NCBI RefSeq assembly: GCF_030315915.2
Contig: NZ_CP135990.1
Coordinates: 1,860,001-1,924,000 of the forward strand
Source: Providencia zhijiangensis
Lineage (GTDB): Bacteria; Pseudomonadota; Gammaproteobacteria; Enterobacterales; Enterobacteriaceae
Length of the DNA: 64,000 nt
Direction of reading: 5' to 3'
Part shown: positions 26,101-37,036 of the stretch, piece after piece
Position numbering within the stretch: the stretch's first letter is position 1
How the letters are laid out: each line of letters starts with the position of its first letter
Translations under genes and position numbers: made by a program
The notes under the pieces: model-generated
What the model saw: only the letters and a program-made list of their open reading frames with translations
Databases searched by the model: none
What the model was told of the DNA's origin: nothing

Positions 26101-28591
26101 TTTATTTAAGTGGTTGAAAAAAGATAATGTTTGGGACTTCGATGGCGGTATTCACCCGCCAGAGATGAAATTGCAATCCAGCCAAACGCCTATGCGAGTC
26201 GCTTCCGTCCCTGATGAATTGATTATTCCGCTGCAACAGCATTTAGGGCCTGAAGGTGAACTGATTGTTAAAGTTGGTGATACTGTACTTAAAGGGCAGC
26301 CGCTCACCAAAGGTACGGGGCGCACAGTCCCCGTCCACGCCTCAACATCGGGAACCATTGTTGCCATTGAGCCGATGGTTACCGCTCACCCTTCTGGGTT
26401 GAAAGAACTGTGCGTCAAAATTAAATCTGATGGTTTAGATACTTGGGCACCTTTGCAGCCCGAGCCTAATTTCCAACAACTTTCACGCGCCGATTTACTC
26501 AATAAGATTGAGCAATCAGGGATCGCAGGTTTAGGGGGCGCAGGTTTCCCAACGGCCTCTAAACTAGCAGGCGGTAAAGACGCCATTAAAACATTGATTA
26601 TCAATGCTGCTGAGTGTGAGCCCTACATCACCGCAGATGACCGCTTAATGCAAGAGCATTCCCAAGAGGTCATTGAAGGTTGCCGCGTTTTACAACATTT
26701 ACTCAATCCAGACCAAGTGCTGATTGGTATTGAAGATAATAAACCCGAAGCTATTAAGGCATTAAAACGTGCACTGACGCCTACAGACTCGCAGATTTTT
26801 GTGCGCGTGATCCCAACCAAATATCCATCGGGTGGCGCAAAACAGCTCACAAAAATCTTAACCGGAAAAGAAGTCCCTTCTGGCGCACGTTCTTCCCAAA
26901 TTGGCGTGCTAATGCAGAACGTCGGTACCGTCGTTGCTATTAAACGCGCGGTGATTGATGGTCAACCACTGATTGAGCGTGTCGTGACAGTGACGGGCGA
27001 AGCGATTAAACAACCTGGTAACTTCTGGGCGCGTTTAGGCACTCCAGTTAAGCATCTGCTTCAACAATCCGGTTTTGAACCGGAAAATGAGCAAATGGTG
27101 ATTATGGGAGGCCCATTGATGGGCTTTACACTGCCGGATCTGAATGTGCCGGTGGTGAAAATCTGTAACTGTTTATTGGTTCCTACCCAAGAAGAAATGG
27201 GTGAAAAGCCCGTCGAAGAAGCCTGTATTCGTTGCGGTTTATGTGTTGATGCCTGCCCTGCGGGATTACTGCCCCAGCAATTATATTGGTTCAGTAAAGG
27301 CAACGAACACGAAAAAGCGCAAAAACATAACCTCTTCGACTGTATTGAGTGTGGCGCTTGCGCTTATGTTTGCCCAAGTAATATTCCGTTGGTGCAATAC
27401 TATCGTCAAGAAAAAGCTGAAATTCGCGAGATAGATCAAGAAGAACGTCGTTCTGCAGAGGCGAAACTACGTTTTGAAGCCAAACAGCAACGAATGGAAC
27501 GCGAAAAACTTGCCCGTGAAGAACGCCATAAAAAAGCAGCGGTTCAAGTGGATACTGCGGATAAAGATGCGGTTAATGCGGCGCTGGCTCGTGTTAAAGC
27601 GAAGAAAGCATCAACCTCTGAACCAATAAAAATTATTTCGGGCGAATTGCCGGATAATAGTGCCGTTATTGCAGCAAGAGAAGCGCGTAAAGCCCAAGCT
27701 CGTACTAAACAGGCGCAAAAAGTTGCAGAGCAAACCCAATCTGACACCCCAGTAATTGCAGACGGCGAAGAGGGAGATGACCCGCGCAAAGCTGCCGTTA
27801 CTGCGGCGATTGCCCGCGCAAAAGCCAAGAAAGCGGCTGCGCAACAGACGTCAGAGCCTGATGTTGAAACTCCGGTTGAATCCGCAGAGGAAGTCGACCC
27901 GCGCAAAGCTGCCGTTGCTGCGGCGATTGCCCGCGCAAAAGCCAAGAAAGCGGCTGCACAACAGACTTCAGAGCCTGCTGTTGAAGCGCCAGTTGAAGCC
28001 GCTGAAGAAGTTGATCCGCGTAAAGCTGCCGTTACTGCGGCGATTGCCCGTGCGAAAGCGAAGAAAGCCGCTGCACAACAAGCTTCAGAGCCTGTTGTAG
28101 AAGCATCAGTTGAAGCCGCTGAAGAAGTTGACCCGCGCAAAGCTGCCGTTGCTGCGGCGATTGCCCGTGCGAAAGCCAAGAAAGCGGCTGCGCAACAGAC
28201 GTCAGAGCCTGTTGTTGAAGCTCCGGTTGAATCTGCTGAAGAAGTTGACCCGCGCAAAGCTGCCGTTGCTGCTGCCATTGCCCGTGCGAAAGCCAAGAAA
28301 GCCGCTGCGCAACAGACTTCAGAGCCTGTTGTAGAAGCGTCAGTTGAAACCGCTGAAGAAGTTGATCCGCGCAAAGCCGCCGTCGCTGCGGCGATTGCCC
28401 GTGCGAAAGCCAAGAAAGCGGCTGCGCAACAGACGTCAGAGCCTGTTGTTGAAGCTCCGGTTGAATCTGCTGAAGAAGTTGATCCGCGTAAAGCTGCCGT
28501 TGCTGCTGCCATTGCCCGAGTTAAGGCAAAGAAAGCCGCTGCCCAGCGATCTACAGAACCGCAGTCAAATGAACAAACCACTACAGAGTAA
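26093..28591 (+). CDS. rsxC: RsxC, NADH-binding subunit with a repeat-expanded tail
   Basis: 832 residues from the ATG at 26093, overlapping rsxB. The barrel-sandwich and NADH/FMN-binding region ([19 protein letters not shown]) is followed by two 4Fe-4S motifs ([17 protein letters not shown] and [17 protein letters not shown]). From about residue 450 the protein becomes charged and helical, then enters seven tandem 39-residue repeats (residues 563 to about 815) before a short tail. The enzymatic core is complete; E. coli RsxC also has a variable low-complexity C-terminus, but shorter. Confidence 0.95.
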   Translation: MLNLFKWLKKDNVWDFDGGIHPPEMKLQSSQTPMRVASVPDELIIPLQQHLGPEGELIVKVGDTVLKGQPLTKGTGRTVPVHASTSGTIVAIEPMVTAHPSGLKELCVKIKSDGLDTWAPLQPEPNFQQLSRADLLNKIEQSGIAGLGGAGFPTASKLAGGKDAIKTLIINAAECEPYITADDRLMQEHSQEVIEGCRVLQHLLNPDQVLIGIEDNKPEAIKALKRALTPTDSQIFVRVIPTKYPSGGAKQLTKILTGKEVPSGARSSQIGVLMQNVGTVVAIKRAVIDGQPLIERVVTVTGEAIKQPGNFWARLGTPVKHLLQQSGFEPENEQMVIMGGPLMGFTLPDLNVPVVKICNCLLVPTQEEMGEKPVEEACIRCGLCVDACPAGLLPQQLYWFSKGNEHEKAQKHNLFDCIECGACAYVCPSNIPLVQYYRQEKAEIREIDQEERRSAEAKLRFEAKQQRMEREKLAREERHKKAAVQVDTADKDAVNAALARVKAKKASTSEPIKIISGELPDNSAVIAAREARKAQARTKQAQKVAEQTQSDTPVIADGEEGDDPRKAAVTAAIARAKAKKAAAQQTSEPDVETPVESAEEVDPRKAAVAAAIARAKAKKAAAQQTSEPAVEAPVEAAEEVDPRKAAVTAAIARAKAKKAAAQQASEPVVEASVEAAEEVDPRKAAVAAAIARAKAKKAAAQQTSEPVVEAPVESAEEVDPRKAAVAAAIARAKAKKAAAQQTSEPVVEASVETAEEVDPRKAAVAAAIARAKAKKAAAQQTSEPVVEAPVESAEEVDPRKAAVAAAIARVKAKKAAAQRSTEPQSNEQTTTE
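27779..28550 (+). repeat. Seven tandem 117-bp repeats in rsxC
   Basis: Six full 117-bp units start at 27779, 27896, 28013, 28130, 28247 and 28364, and a seventh partial unit at 28481. Each encodes DPRKAAV(A/T)[10 protein letters not shown] followed by an acidic spacer of the type [21 protein letters not shown]. Units 4 and 6 encode identical peptides. Spacing is exact, so copy number could change by recombination or slippage without a frameshift. The high repetition leaves a long open frame on the opposite strand that is not a gene. Confidence 0.95.
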
Positions 28592-28602
28592 GTGATAAAC
28601 AG

Positions 28603-29682
28603 ATGAAATTTAGACCGCTTGATAGCAAAGCACGCCGTTTAAAAATTGCTAGCGCCCCATTTACTCATGATAACCAAAGCACCAGCCAGGTCATGTTTTG
28701 GGTTCTGCTTGCCGCTATCCCCGGCATTGCAGTGCAAACCTATTTTTTTGGTGTTGGAACCTTATACCAAATCGCCATTGCGATGGCCACGGCCGCAGTA
28801 ACGGAAGCTATCTCCATCCGCTTACGCCAGCAACCTGTGCTGCCTGTTTTGAAAGATAATTCCGCAATTGTGACGGCATTATTACTTGGCGTAAGTTTGC
28901 CCCCATTATCTCCTTGGTGGCTGATTGTATTGGGCACTGTATTTGCCATTATTATTGCTAAGCAATGCTACGGCGGCTTGGGGCAGAACCCATTTAACCC
29001 TGCCATGGTCGGTTATGTAGTGTTGCTGATTTCATTCCCAGTGCAAATGACTAACTGGTTGCCACCTCAAGAATTGCAACAGCTGCATATTTCTGGCTTT
29101 GATAGCTTGATGGTGATCTTTAGCGGGCATACCTCGACAGGGATAACTCTGGATCAATTACGTACCGGTATTGATGGTATGAGCCAAGCGACTCCGTTAG
29201 ATAGCTTTAAAACGGGCTTACTCACTCATTCTATTTCCGATGTACTACAGCAACCAATCCTGCAAGGTTCTTTAGCCGGTATCGGTTGGCAATGGGTGAA
29301 CCTTGCCTATCTAGCAGGCGGATTAATTATGTTAAGTCGTCGCATTATTAGCTGGCATATTCCCGTAGCATTTATTGGTACCTTAGCCCTGCTCGCTGTG
29401 GTTAGCTGGTTAATTGACGATAGCCGCTATTCTCCGCCATTAATCCAATTATTGTCAGGGGCGACTATGTTAGGTGCATTCTTTATTGCAACCGACCCAG
29501 TCACTGCATCAACAACACCAAAAGGACGAATTATTTTTGGTGTGTTAATCGGCTTCTTAGTGTGGGTGATCCGCGTTTATGGCGGGTATCCTGATGCTGT
29601 GGCCTTTGCTGTCTTACTTGCCAATATCACTGTACCATTAATCGACCACTATACGCAGCCTCGCGCGTATGGGCATAAGTAA
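28603..29682 (+). CDS. rsxD: RsxD, FMN-carrying membrane subunit
   Basis: 359 residues, about ten membrane segments. The covalent FMN attachment is at the Thr of S-x-A-T; here it reads GMSQATPLD with Thr197, while E. coli has SGATPLD. The substitution Gly to Gln inside the motif is noted. Other family blocks: [35 protein letters not shown] and [16 protein letters not shown]. Starts 11 bp after rsxC. Confidence 0.95.
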   Translation: MKFRPLDSKARRLKIASAPFTHDNQSTSQVMFWVLLAAIPGIAVQTYFFGVGTLYQIAIAMATAAVTEAISIRLRQQPVLPVLKDNSAIVTALLLGVSLPPLSPWWLIVLGTVFAIIIAKQCYGGLGQNPFNPAMVGYVVLLISFPVQMTNWLPPQELQQLHISGFDSLMVIFSGHTSTGITLDQLRTGIDGMSQATPLDSFKTGLLTHSISDVLQQPILQGSLAGIGWQWVNLAYLAGGLIMLSRRIISWHIPVAFIGTLALLAVVSWLIDDSRYSPPLIQLLSGATMLGAFFIATDPVTASTTPKGRIIFGVLIGFLVWVIRVYGGYPDAVAFAVLLANITVPLIDHYTQPRAYGHK

Positions 29683-29691
29683 GGAGCCAGC

Positions 29692-30321
29692 ATGTTAAAT
29701 ACAATGCGCCGTCATGGCACAATCTTGGCTCTGTTCGCGGCGGGTACAACTGCACTGAGCGCTGCTGTATATACGCTAACGAAAGATATCATTGCCGAGC
29801 AAGCCGCCATTGTGCAGAAAAAATTGCTCGACCAAGTGGTACCTGAATCCTTATATGACAATGAGCTCGCCAAAGAGTGCTATCTGGTCACCAATGAAGC
29901 TATACTGGGAAATAAACTCCCTCGACATCTGTATATTGCCCGTAAGGATGGTCAGCCTGTTGCTGCGGCTTTAGAAAGCACGGCTCCCGATGGGTATTCC
30001 GGTGCGATCCACTTGTTAGTCGGTGCGGATTTTAAAGGCAATGTTTTGGGTGTACGAGTCACTGAACACCATGAAACACCGGGGCTTGGGGATAAAATCG
30101 AAACCCGTATTTCCGATTGGATCACCCATTTTACAGGCAAAAAGTTAGAATCTGCACAAGACCCTCATTGGGCTGTGAAAAAAGATGGTGGTGATTTTGA
30201 CCAATTTACAGGCGCCACGATCACGCCTCGTGCGGTCGTCAATGCCACAAAGCGTACCGCTGCATTTATCCAAACGGTACCGGAAGAATTAGCGAATTAC
30301 CCAATTTGTGGGGATGAATAA
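29692..30321 (+). CDS. rsxG: RsxG, periplasmic FMN-binding subunit
   Basis: 209 residues: an N-terminal membrane anchor ([20 protein letters not shown]) and a periplasmic FMN-binding domain. The flavinylation motif [18 protein letters not shown] contains Thr176, the expected covalent FMN site. [11 protein letters not shown] is also conserved. ApbE would attach the flavin. The last base overlaps the rsxE start. Confidence 0.95.
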   Translation: MLNTMRRHGTILALFAAGTTALSAAVYTLTKDIIAEQAAIVQKKLLDQVVPESLYDNELAKECYLVTNEAILGNKLPRHLYIARKDGQPVAAALESTAPDGYSGAIHLLVGADFKGNVLGVRVTEHHETPGLGDKIETRISDWITHFTGKKLESAQDPHWAVKKDGGDFDQFTGATITPRAVVNATKRTAAFIQTVPEELANYPICGDE

Positions 30322-31037
30322 TGAGTAGCGAAACTAAAGAATTATTTGCACAAGGGTTATGGAAAAATAACTCTGCATTGGTACAACTACTGGGTTTATG
30401 CCCATTATTAGCAGTATCATCTACAGCGACTAACGCATTAGGTCTGGGGCTAGCAACGACCCTCGTTCTCGTTTGCACTAACGTCGCGGTATCCGCATTT
30501 CGTCGCTGGGTTCCTGCTGAAATCCGTATTCCTATTTACGTGATGATTATTGCCTCTGTTGTAAGTGCCGTACAAATGCTGATCAACGCCTATGCGTTTG
30601 GTTTGTATGAATCGCTGGGGATCTTTATTCCGCTGATTGTCACAAACTGTATCGTCATTGGACGTGCTGAAGCTTATGCCTCTCGCAACCCCGTTCCTTT
30701 ATCTGCCGTCGATGGTTTGGCGATGGGATTGGGAGCAACAGCCGCACTGTTTGTACTGGGTGCAATGCGTGAAATTCTCGGTAATGGCACTTTGTTCGAT
30801 GGCGCGGATCTACTGTTAGGTTCATGGGCAAAATCGTTACGTGTGGAAGTCTTACACCTTGACTCACCTTTTTTACTCGCTATGCTGCCACCGGGCGCGT
30901 TTATTGGCTTAGCCTTAATGCTAGCTGGTAAATACCTTATCGATGAAAAAATGAAAAAGCGCGCAGCGCTAAAATCAGGTCAACAACCAGCTCGTGAATA
31001 CCAAAAAGAACAAGGTTGTGGCACTCATATTTCTTAA
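30321..31037 (+). CDS. rsxE: RsxE, electron transport complex subunit
   Basis: 238 residues with six membrane segments, paralogous to RsxA. Conserved cysteine blocks [17 protein letters not shown] and [16 protein letters not shown] are intact. Last rsx gene; nth follows after 19 bp and is probably co-transcribed, as in E. coli. Confidence 0.95.
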   Translation: MSSETKELFAQGLWKNNSALVQLLGLCPLLAVSSTATNALGLGLATTLVLVCTNVAVSAFRRWVPAEIRIPIYVMIIASVVSAVQMLINAYAFGLYESLGIFIPLIVTNCIVIGRAEAYASRNPVPLSAVDGLAMGLGATAALFVLGAMREILGNGTLFDGADLLLGSWAKSLRVEVLHLDSPFLLAMLPPGAFIGLALMLAGKYLIDEKMKKRAALKSGQQPAREYQKEQGCGTHIS

Positions 31038-31056
31038 ATTTGAAGCTTTGTGAGCA

Positions 31057-31698
31057 ATGAATAAAACTAAACGAATCGAAATTCTCACTCGCCTGCGCGA
31101 TAACAATCCTCATCCTACAACGGAGCTAGAATTTAGCTCCCCTTTTGAATTACTAATTTCGGTGCTGCTGTCTGCACAAGCCACCGATGTCAGCGTCAAC
31201 AAAGCGACGGCAAAACTTTATCCGGTCGCCAATACGCCAGAGCAGATGGTCGCCCTCGGCGTTGATGGCATCAAAGAGTATATTAAAACCATTGGGTTAT
31301 TTAATACTAAAGCCGAAAGTGTCTATAAAACCTGTCAGATTCTGATTGAAAAACATCATAGCCAAGTCCCTGAAAACCGCGAGGAATTAGAAGCCTTGCC
31401 GGGTGTTGGGCGTAAAACGGCAAACGTTGTACTCAATACCGCCTTTGGCTGGCCGACCATTGCCGTCGATACCCATATCTTCCGCGTGTGTAATCGCACC
31501 AAGTTTGCTCCCGGCAAAGATGTTGTGGAAGTCGAAGAAAAACTATTGAAAGTGGTTCCTGCTGAATTTAAAGTCGACTGCCACCACTGGTTTATTCTCC
31601 ATGGTCGTTATACATGTATCGCCCGCAAACCACGCTGTGGATCTTGCATCATTGAAGATCTTTGCGAGTTTAAAGATAAAATTTACCCTGAAAATTAA
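31057..31698 (+). CDS. nth: Endonuclease III
   Basis: 213 residues (E. coli 211). Bifunctional DNA glycosylase/AP lyase for oxidised pyrimidines. The helix-hairpin-helix with catalytic Lys is LPGVGRKTANVVLN, the catalytic Asp lies in AVDTHIFRV, and the [4Fe-4S] loop has four cysteines in CIARKPRCGSCIIEDLC with the usual C-x6-C-x2-C-x5-C spacing. Sits 19 bp after rsxE. Confidence 0.96.
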   Translation: MNKTKRIEILTRLRDNNPHPTTELEFSSPFELLISVLLSAQATDVSVNKATAKLYPVANTPEQMVALGVDGIKEYIKTIGLFNTKAESVYKTCQILIEKHHSQVPENREELEALPGVGRKTANVVLNTAFGWPTIAVDTHIFRVCNRTKFAPGKDVVEVEEKLLKVVPAEFKVDCHHWFILHGRYTCIARKPRCGSCIIEDLCEFKDKIYPEN

Positions 31699-31819
31699 TC
31701 AACTTAGCCCAAGATGCGAATTTCCACACAGTTATAAAGTCATTCGCATTTTTTTCTTGCTCTAAGACTTTGTCTTACGCAACAATAGAGCCAAACTCAA
31801 CATCAAATAAACGGTAAGT

Positions 31820-33763
31820 ATGTTTCAAGACAACCCATTATTAGCGCAACTCAAACAAACGTTGCACGCCAAAACACCTCGCGTCGAAGGTCTGGTGAAA
31901 AGCACTGAAAAAGGCTTTGGCTTTTTAGAAGTCGATGGACAAAAAAGCTATTTCATTCCACCTCCGCAAATGAAAAAAGTGATGCACGGGGATAGAATTT
32001 CTGCTGCTGTTCATACGGATAAAGACCGTGAATTTGCTGAGCCTGAAGAGCTTATCGAGCCATTCCTTAACCGTTTTGTTGGTAAAATTCAGAAGAAAGA
32101 TAACGACAATCGCCTGTTCGTTATTCCCGATCATCCACTGCTAAAAGATGCCATTTCTTGTCGCCCACTCAATGGTATCACTCATGAATTTAAGCAAGGT
32201 GACTGGGTTGTCGCAGAAATGCGTCGCCATCCATTAAAAGGCGACAAAGGTTTCTACGCAGAAATTACGGAATATATTACCTTCGGTGATGACCATTTCG
32301 CACCGTGGTGGGTAACGTTACGCCGTCACCAATTAGATCGCGCTGAACCTGCTATGGTGGAAAGTGAGCGTGATGATGAAGGCTTAGAGCGTATTGATTT
32401 AACTGACCTTCACTTTGTCACCATCGACAGTGCAAGCACTGAAGATATGGATGATGCGCTGTATATCGAGAAAACAACTGAAGGCAACCTGAAACTGTAT
32501 ATCGCGATTGCCGACCCAACCAGTTATATCAAAGAAGGCAGTGAGTTGGATAAACTGGCATTAGCCCGTTCATTCACTAACTACCTTCCAGGCTTCAACA
32601 TTCCAATGTTGCCTCGCCAGCTGTCTGATGATTTATGTTCACTGCGTCCAAATGCTCGTCGCCCTGCTCTGGTTTGCGTTACGCAGATCCTGCGAGACGG
32701 CTCAATTGATAGCAATATTGAATTCTTCAGTGCGTGGGTCGAGTCCAAAACGAAACTGGTTTATGACGAAGTTTCTGATTGGTTAGAAGAAACGGGTTCT
32801 TGGAAACCACAGTCTGATGCCGACACTCAGCAAATCCTGCTATTAAAAGAGATGGCAGATAAGCGCTTACAATGGCGCCATGATAATGCCTTAGTCTTCA
32901 AAGACAGACCGGATTACCGCTTTGTTTTAGACGAAAATGGCAACGTGGTGAATATCGTCTCAGAAAGCCGTCGTACCGCAAACCGCATTGTTGAAGAAGC
33001 GATGATCACCGCTAACTTATGTGCGGCTAACGTACTGAAAAACAAATTAGGTTTCGGTGTATTTAACGTCCATATGGGCTTTGAACCGCTGCAAATCGAA
33101 CAAGTGGTTCAGACCTTGAAAGATAATGGCATCGAAGCAAAAGGCGAAGAGCTATTAACCCTTGAAGGTTTCCGTCAATTACGCCGCCTCTTGGATTCAC
33201 AGCCAACTCAATTCTTAGACAGCCGTATTCGCCGCTTCCAAACCTTTGCGGAAGTCAAAGCGGATCCGGGCCCTCACTTTGGTTTAGGTTTTGATGCGTA
33301 TGCCACATGGACATCGCCAATTCGTAAATACACCGATATCGTCAACCACCGTTTGCTGAAATCGATTATTGCGGGTGCTCCAACGCCAGAAAAACCAAGC
33401 GAAGAATTATCTCTTAAGCTGGCAGAACGCCGCCGTGCTAACCGTATGGCTGAGCGTGATGTGGGTGATTGGCTATATTCCCGCTACCTAAAACCGTTTG
33501 AAGGTACTGACACCAAGTTCCCTGCGGAAATTATCGATATTACTCGCGGTGGTGTGCGTGTGCGTTTAGTGGATAATGGCGCCGTTGCCTTTATTCCTGC
33601 CCCATTCCTGCACAGTGTTCGTGATGAAATTCAGTGCAGCCAAGAGACTGGTAGCGTGCTGATTAAAGGCGAAAAAGCCTATCAATTAAACGATATTATT
33701 GATGTTAATATCGCCGAAGTGCGTATGGAAACCCGTAATATCGTGGCTCGCCCAGCCGCGTAG
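31820..33763 (+). CDS. rnb: Exoribonuclease II
   Basis: 647 residues (E. coli 644). Processive 3'-to-5' single-strand RNA exonuclease. Cold-shock-like domains at the N-terminus ([17 protein letters not shown]), the RNB catalytic domain with four Asp in [16 protein letters not shown], and a C-terminal S1 domain ([15 protein letters not shown]). An in-frame start at 31820 with AAGTATG context; the ribosome site is modest (GGTAAG). A terminator follows. Confidence 0.95.
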   Translation: MFQDNPLLAQLKQTLHAKTPRVEGLVKSTEKGFGFLEVDGQKSYFIPPPQMKKVMHGDRISAAVHTDKDREFAEPEELIEPFLNRFVGKIQKKDNDNRLFVIPDHPLLKDAISCRPLNGITHEFKQGDWVVAEMRRHPLKGDKGFYAEITEYITFGDDHFAPWWVTLRRHQLDRAEPAMVESERDDEGLERIDLTDLHFVTIDSASTEDMDDALYIEKTTEGNLKLYIAIADPTSYIKEGSELDKLALARSFTNYLPGFNIPMLPRQLSDDLCSLRPNARRPALVCVTQILRDGSIDSNIEFFSAWVESKTKLVYDEVSDWLEETGSWKPQSDADTQQILLLKEMADKRLQWRHDNALVFKDRPDYRFVLDENGNVVNIVSESRRTANRIVEEAMITANLCAANVLKNKLGFGVFNVHMGFEPLQIEQVVQTLKDNGIEAKGEELLTLEGFRQLRRLLDSQPTQFLDSRIRRFQTFAEVKADPGPHFGLGFDAYATWTSPIRKYTDIVNHRLLKSIIAGAPTPEKPSEELSLKLAERRRANRMAERDVGDWLYSRYLKPFEGTDTKFPAEIIDITRGGVRVRLVDNGAVAFIPAPFLHSVRDEIQCSQETGSVLIKGEKAYQLNDIIDVNIAEVRMETRNIVARPAA

Positions 33764-33782
33764 TCATTCTCCATTTCGTATT

Positions 33783-33817
33783 AAAAAGACTATCACTCAA
33801 ATGATGGTCTTTTTTTA
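33783..33817 (+). terminator. Intrinsic terminator of rnb
   Basis: AAAGAC-T-ATCA / TGAT-G-GTCTTTTTTT stem with one mismatch pair, T tract of seven. Confidence 0.85.
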
Positions 33818-33991
33818 TATGGTCAAAATACATTCAATATGAATGAGTTAGCATTTAATGTTAAACATCTAACGTTTCTTGACATTTCTTTCTGATTATT
33901 CCGATCCGCCTATTCTTTTTTCATGATATTTTAATTCGGCTATATGCTGATACGTAATTATCATTATAAAAAATAAGTTGGAGTAAACATC

Positions 33992-34198
33992 ATGAAACGC
34001 ATCCTCTCTTTTGTCATTATCGCAACGGTGGCACTGGGTCTCAGTGCTTGTTCAAATATGTCAAAACAGAATAAAAACACAGCGATTGGAGCGACTGTCG
34101 GTGCTGTTGGAGGCGCAATATTAACGGATGGAAGCGCACTGGGCACAGTAGGTGGCGCGGCTATCGGCGGGATTATTGGACATCAAGTGAAGAAGTAA
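33992..34198 (+). CDS. osmB: OsmB osmotically inducible lipoprotein
   Basis: 68 residues. Lipobox ALGLSAC (Cys20) after a signal sequence, then a glycine-zipper region (AIGATVGAVGGAILTDGSALGTVGGAAIGGIIGHQV) seen in short glycine-x3-glycine steps, nearly the same as E. coli OsmB. Predicted outer-membrane lipoprotein. In E. coli induced by osmotic and envelope stress through RcsB and RpoS. A TTGGAG ribosome site precedes it. The rnb-osmB-yciH order is conserved. Confidence 0.92.
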   Translation: MKRILSFVIIATVALGLSACSNMSKQNKNTAIGATVGAVGGAILTDGSALGTVGGAAIGGIIGHQVKK

Positions 34199-34220
34199 AT
34201 TTAACACACACTTTAATGAC

Positions 34221-34248
34221 AAATGGGGGAATAATTTCCCCCATTTTT
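34221..34248. terminator. Terminator between convergent osmB and yciH
   Basis: AAATGGGGGA / TTCCCCCATTTTT stem, short AT loop, T tract. It can act for osmB strongly and yciH on the other strand. Confidence 0.88.
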
Positions 34249-34279
34249 ATTAGGATGGCTATTTCTTAAATACTACGAA

Positions 34280-34606
34280 TCAACCACCGGCCAATTTAAC
34301 TTGAAAACCTTTGGCTTCCAATAATTGCTTCAGCAAGTCACGCTTATCGCCTTGGATCTCGATATCACCATCTTTTACTGCACCGCCGCAACCACATTTT
34401 TTCTTTAATTCAGCGGCCAGTTTTGCCAGTTCAGCATCATCCAGATCTAAGCCTGTCACAACACAGACACCCTTGCCTTTACGACCAGATGTTTCACGAC
34501 GAATACGCACGATACCATCGCCTTTCGGGCGCTCGGCTTTCGGTTTTTCTTCCTCAATGCGGCCAATATCTGTGCTATAGACTAGACGGCTGTTAGCGTC
34601 ACTCAT
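34280..34606 (-). CDS. yciH: YciH, SUI1/eIF1-family translation factor-like protein
   Basis: 108 residues. Shows the SUI1 fold blocks [41 protein letters not shown] (cut in two) and [14 protein letters not shown]. Bacterial eIF1 homologue that influences initiation fidelity in vitro. Overlaps the pyrF stop by 4 bp, so it is co-translated with pyrF as in E. coli. Confidence 0.94.
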   Translation of the reverse strand: MSDANSRLVYSTDIGRIEEEKPKAERPKGDGIVRIRRETSGRKGKGVCVVTGLDLDDAELAKLAAELKKKCGCGGAVKDGDIEIQGDKRDLLKQLLEAKGFQVKLAGG

Positions 34607-35340
34607 GCGATATCCTTAATGGACTGGTTAATTTGTTGTAAGGTCAGCGCTGGGTCTTCACTACGGGTGATCGGACGCCCAATTACCATATAATCGACAC
34701 CCGCTTCAATCGCTTGTTGTGGGGTCATAATACGACGCTGGTCACCCACTTCACTGCCTACAGGACGAATACCAGGAGTCACTAACTTGAATTCTTGCCC
34801 GCATACTGCTTTTAGCGCTTTTGCTTCGTGTGCTGAGCACACGACACCATCAAGACCACACTGCTTAGTTAACAGCGCTAAACGTTCAGCATGCTCTGCC
34901 GGCGTTAAGTTAATACCAACACCCGCTAAATCTGAGGCATCCATACTGGTTAATACGGTGACAGCCGTTAATAAAGGAGCGTCTTTACCGTAGCTTTCAA
35001 GAGCTTGGCGTGCCGCTTCCATCATTCGTGCACCACCGCTAGCATGAACGTTGACCATCCAAACGCCCATTTCTGCCGCTGCAGAAACAGCGCGAGCAAC
35101 CGTATTTGGAATATCATGGAATTTAAGATCCAGAAAAACATCAAAACCACGGTCATGGAGTGACTTAACAAATTGAGGACCATTAAATGTGAACATTTCT
35201 TTGCCCACTTTTAATCGGCAGTCGCGCGGGTCAATCCTATCAACAAATGCGAGTGCGGCATCCGCAGATTCATAGTCTAGAGCCACAATGATAGGCGAGT
35301 CAGTGTTTACGCGAACGAGGTTCTCAGTTGAGGAGATCAT
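34603..35340 (-). CDS. pyrF: Orotidine 5'-phosphate decarboxylase
   Basis: 245 residues (E. coli 245). Last step of UMP synthesis. Catalytic D-x-K-x-x-D in [13 protein letters not shown] is intact, as are the N-terminal [11 protein letters not shown] and the phosphate-binding VTPGIRP and YMVIGRPIT. Follows lapB after 45 bp, same strand. Confidence 0.96.
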   Translation of the reverse strand: MISSTENLVRVNTDSPIIVALDYESADAALAFVDRIDPRDCRLKVGKEMFTFNGPQFVKSLHDRGFDVFLDLKFHDIPNTVARAVSAAAEMGVWMVNVHASGGARMMEAARQALESYGKDAPLLTAVTVLTSMDASDLAGVGINLTPAEHAERLALLTKQCGLDGVVCSAHEAKALKAVCGQEFKLVTPGIRPVGSEVGDQRRIMTPQQAIEAGVDYMVIGRPITRSEDPALTLQQINQSIKDIA

Positions 35341-35385
35341 TTCATAGCCTTTATTGAGTATTGTCAGAAATTAAAAGTGACACTG

Positions 35386-36558
35386 TCACTGACCATCCAG
35401 CCCGCGAATTGGCTTGATGGTGTCCCAAGAGCGACAAGATGGACAGTGCCAATAGAGCGAACGGGAGGTAAAACCACATTTGTGGCAACGGTAATCCGGC
35501 TTAGTACGAATTTGCTCACCCACCATTTTACGTAGCAAAATCAAGCTCTCTTTGGCTCGGCCTTCTTCTGCCTCCGCCAGATGGTAATCCATCAAACGGT
35601 AGAATAAACGCATGGTTGGATGACGCTGAATTTGGTCATTGATATAGCTAGCAGCCGCTTCGTGATTCTGCTTTTCAACGATAATATCGGCGAGATAAAG
35701 CTCAGCAATGGCGCCTGTATTTCCATCAACACATTGACGTAAATAGGTTTCCCAGCCTTCCGCCAGCCCAGTGTGTCGATAACATTCATACAGCATTGGC
35801 AGCGTTTCAGACACCAGTTCTCTATCTTGATGATAAACCTGTACTAAGGCAGAAATCGCTTTATCATAATTGCCTTGCTCGATAAAAATACGCCCTTTCA
35901 TAATCGAAACGCGTGCGCAGTTTTTATCCGCTTGCTCGCCTTTGTTTAATAGGCTTAAGGCTTCGTCGATATCATCACTCGCCAATTCTTGAGTCGCTAA
36001 TTCACAGTAGAAATGGGCGATTTGTTCCCGTAGCTCTTCCGCGCCTAATTTCACCAGCTTGGTTGCCGTTTCAATGGCTTTGCCCCAATCACTGGTTAAC
36101 TGATAAATCGATAACAAAGATTGCAGTGCACTCTGTTTAAAATCCACTTCATCGGTTAATTGCTGGAACATGTTTTCGGCGCGGTCATACACACCTGCGG
36201 TCATATAATCACGACCAAGTTGTTGAGTGGCTAATAAACGTTGTTCAAAAGAGAGCGCCGCACTTTCCACCAGCGACTGGTGAATTCGAATCGCGCGTTC
36301 AACCTCGCCACGAGAACGGAATAAGTTACCTAGCGTTAGGTGAGCTTCAAAAGCGGAGCTGTCTTCCGTTTTGAGCATTTCGAGGAATAAATCAACGGCT
36401 TTATCTTGTTGATTAGATAATAGGAAGTTCACGCCTGTCACGTAATCACGGGACAAGCGATTTGCATGCTGCTGCTTATCTTGCTGAGCACTTCTGCGCC
36501 CCATGTACCAGCCGTAGGCAGCGGCAACAGGTAGCAACAGAAAAAGCAACTCGAACAT
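35386..36558 (-). CDS. lapB: LapB (YciM), LPS assembly regulator
   Basis: 390 residues. An N-terminal membrane anchor (MFELLFLLLPVAAAYGWYMG) is followed by TPR repeats and a C-terminal rubredoxin-like zinc domain (YRCHKCGFTSRSLYWHCPSC: C-x2-C and C-x2-C). LapB links LPS synthesis to FtsH-mediated turnover of LpxC. lapA lies 6 bp upstream; the pair is one transcription unit, probably extending into pyrF-yciH. Confidence 0.95.
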   Translation of the reverse strand: MFELLFLLLPVAAAYGWYMGRRSAQQDKQQHANRLSRDYVTGVNFLLSNQQDKAVDLFLEMLKTEDSSAFEAHLTLGNLFRSRGEVERAIRIHQSLVESAALSFEQRLLATQQLGRDYMTAGVYDRAENMFQQLTDEVDFKQSALQSLLSIYQLTSDWGKAIETATKLVKLGAEELREQIAHFYCELATQELASDDIDEALSLLNKGEQADKNCARVSIMKGRIFIEQGNYDKAISALVQVYHQDRELVSETLPMLYECYRHTGLAEGWETYLRQCVDGNTGAIAELYLADIIVEKQNHEAAASYINDQIQRHPTMRLFYRLMDYHLAEAEEGRAKESLILLRKMVGEQIRTKPDYRCHKCGFTSRSLYWHCPSCRSWDTIKPIRGLDGQ

Positions 36559-36564
36559 TGAGGA

Positions 36565-36882
36565 TTATTCCTTGTTCTGAGCTGTCACTAATTCGGTTGA
36601 GTCAGAAATAGTTTTCTCTCCAGCACCCAATTGTGATTCTAAACGTCTAATTTTACGACGTGCATTTTTAAGGCTAACAATGGTACGCAAATAGAACACC
36701 GCACACACCAGCCACCCCAGCACAAAACCGACACCAAACAAGGTTGCAAGTAAGGAAGATAAAGAAAAATCCCCTTTTGCAATCAGGTAGTTAAATGTAA
36801 TAACCTGATCATTGCTTGAACCTAGCGTAATCGACACAATAAAAACGGCGACCGCTAGTAATAAAATCAGAAAATATTTCAC
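36565..36882 (-). CDS. lapA: LapA (YciS), inner-membrane protein
   Basis: 105 residues with two membrane helices (FLILLLAVAVFIVSITLG and ATLFGVGFVLGWLVCAVFYL) and a cytoplasmic basic helix (LKNARRKIRRLESQL), the DUF1049 layout. Works with LapB in LPS assembly. In E. coli the pair has a heat-shock promoter; I cannot identify one here with confidence. Confidence 0.93.
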   Translation of the reverse strand: MKYFLILLLAVAVFIVSITLGSSNDQVITFNYLIAKGDFSLSSLLATLFGVGFVLGWLVCAVFYLRTIVSLKNARRKIRRLESQLGAGEKTISDSTELVTAQNKE

Positions 36883-37036
36883 ATTTTTTCCCGTTATCAG
36901 TTCTTATCGTTCCAAAACATATCTCTGATAAGGTAGCATTTTCAGCGCATTCAGACAAAGTAAATTATTCGCCTACCAAGTGTATTCGCTCTAAAGACCG
37001 CCCTTTTTCATCATGATAATCCGATTAGCGTTAAAT

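Noticed and set aside
27544-28581. A 345-codon open frame on the minus strand across rsxC.
   Set aside because: It is the antisense of the seven-fold repeat, whose composition leaves that frame free of stops; low-complexity product and no ribosome site.
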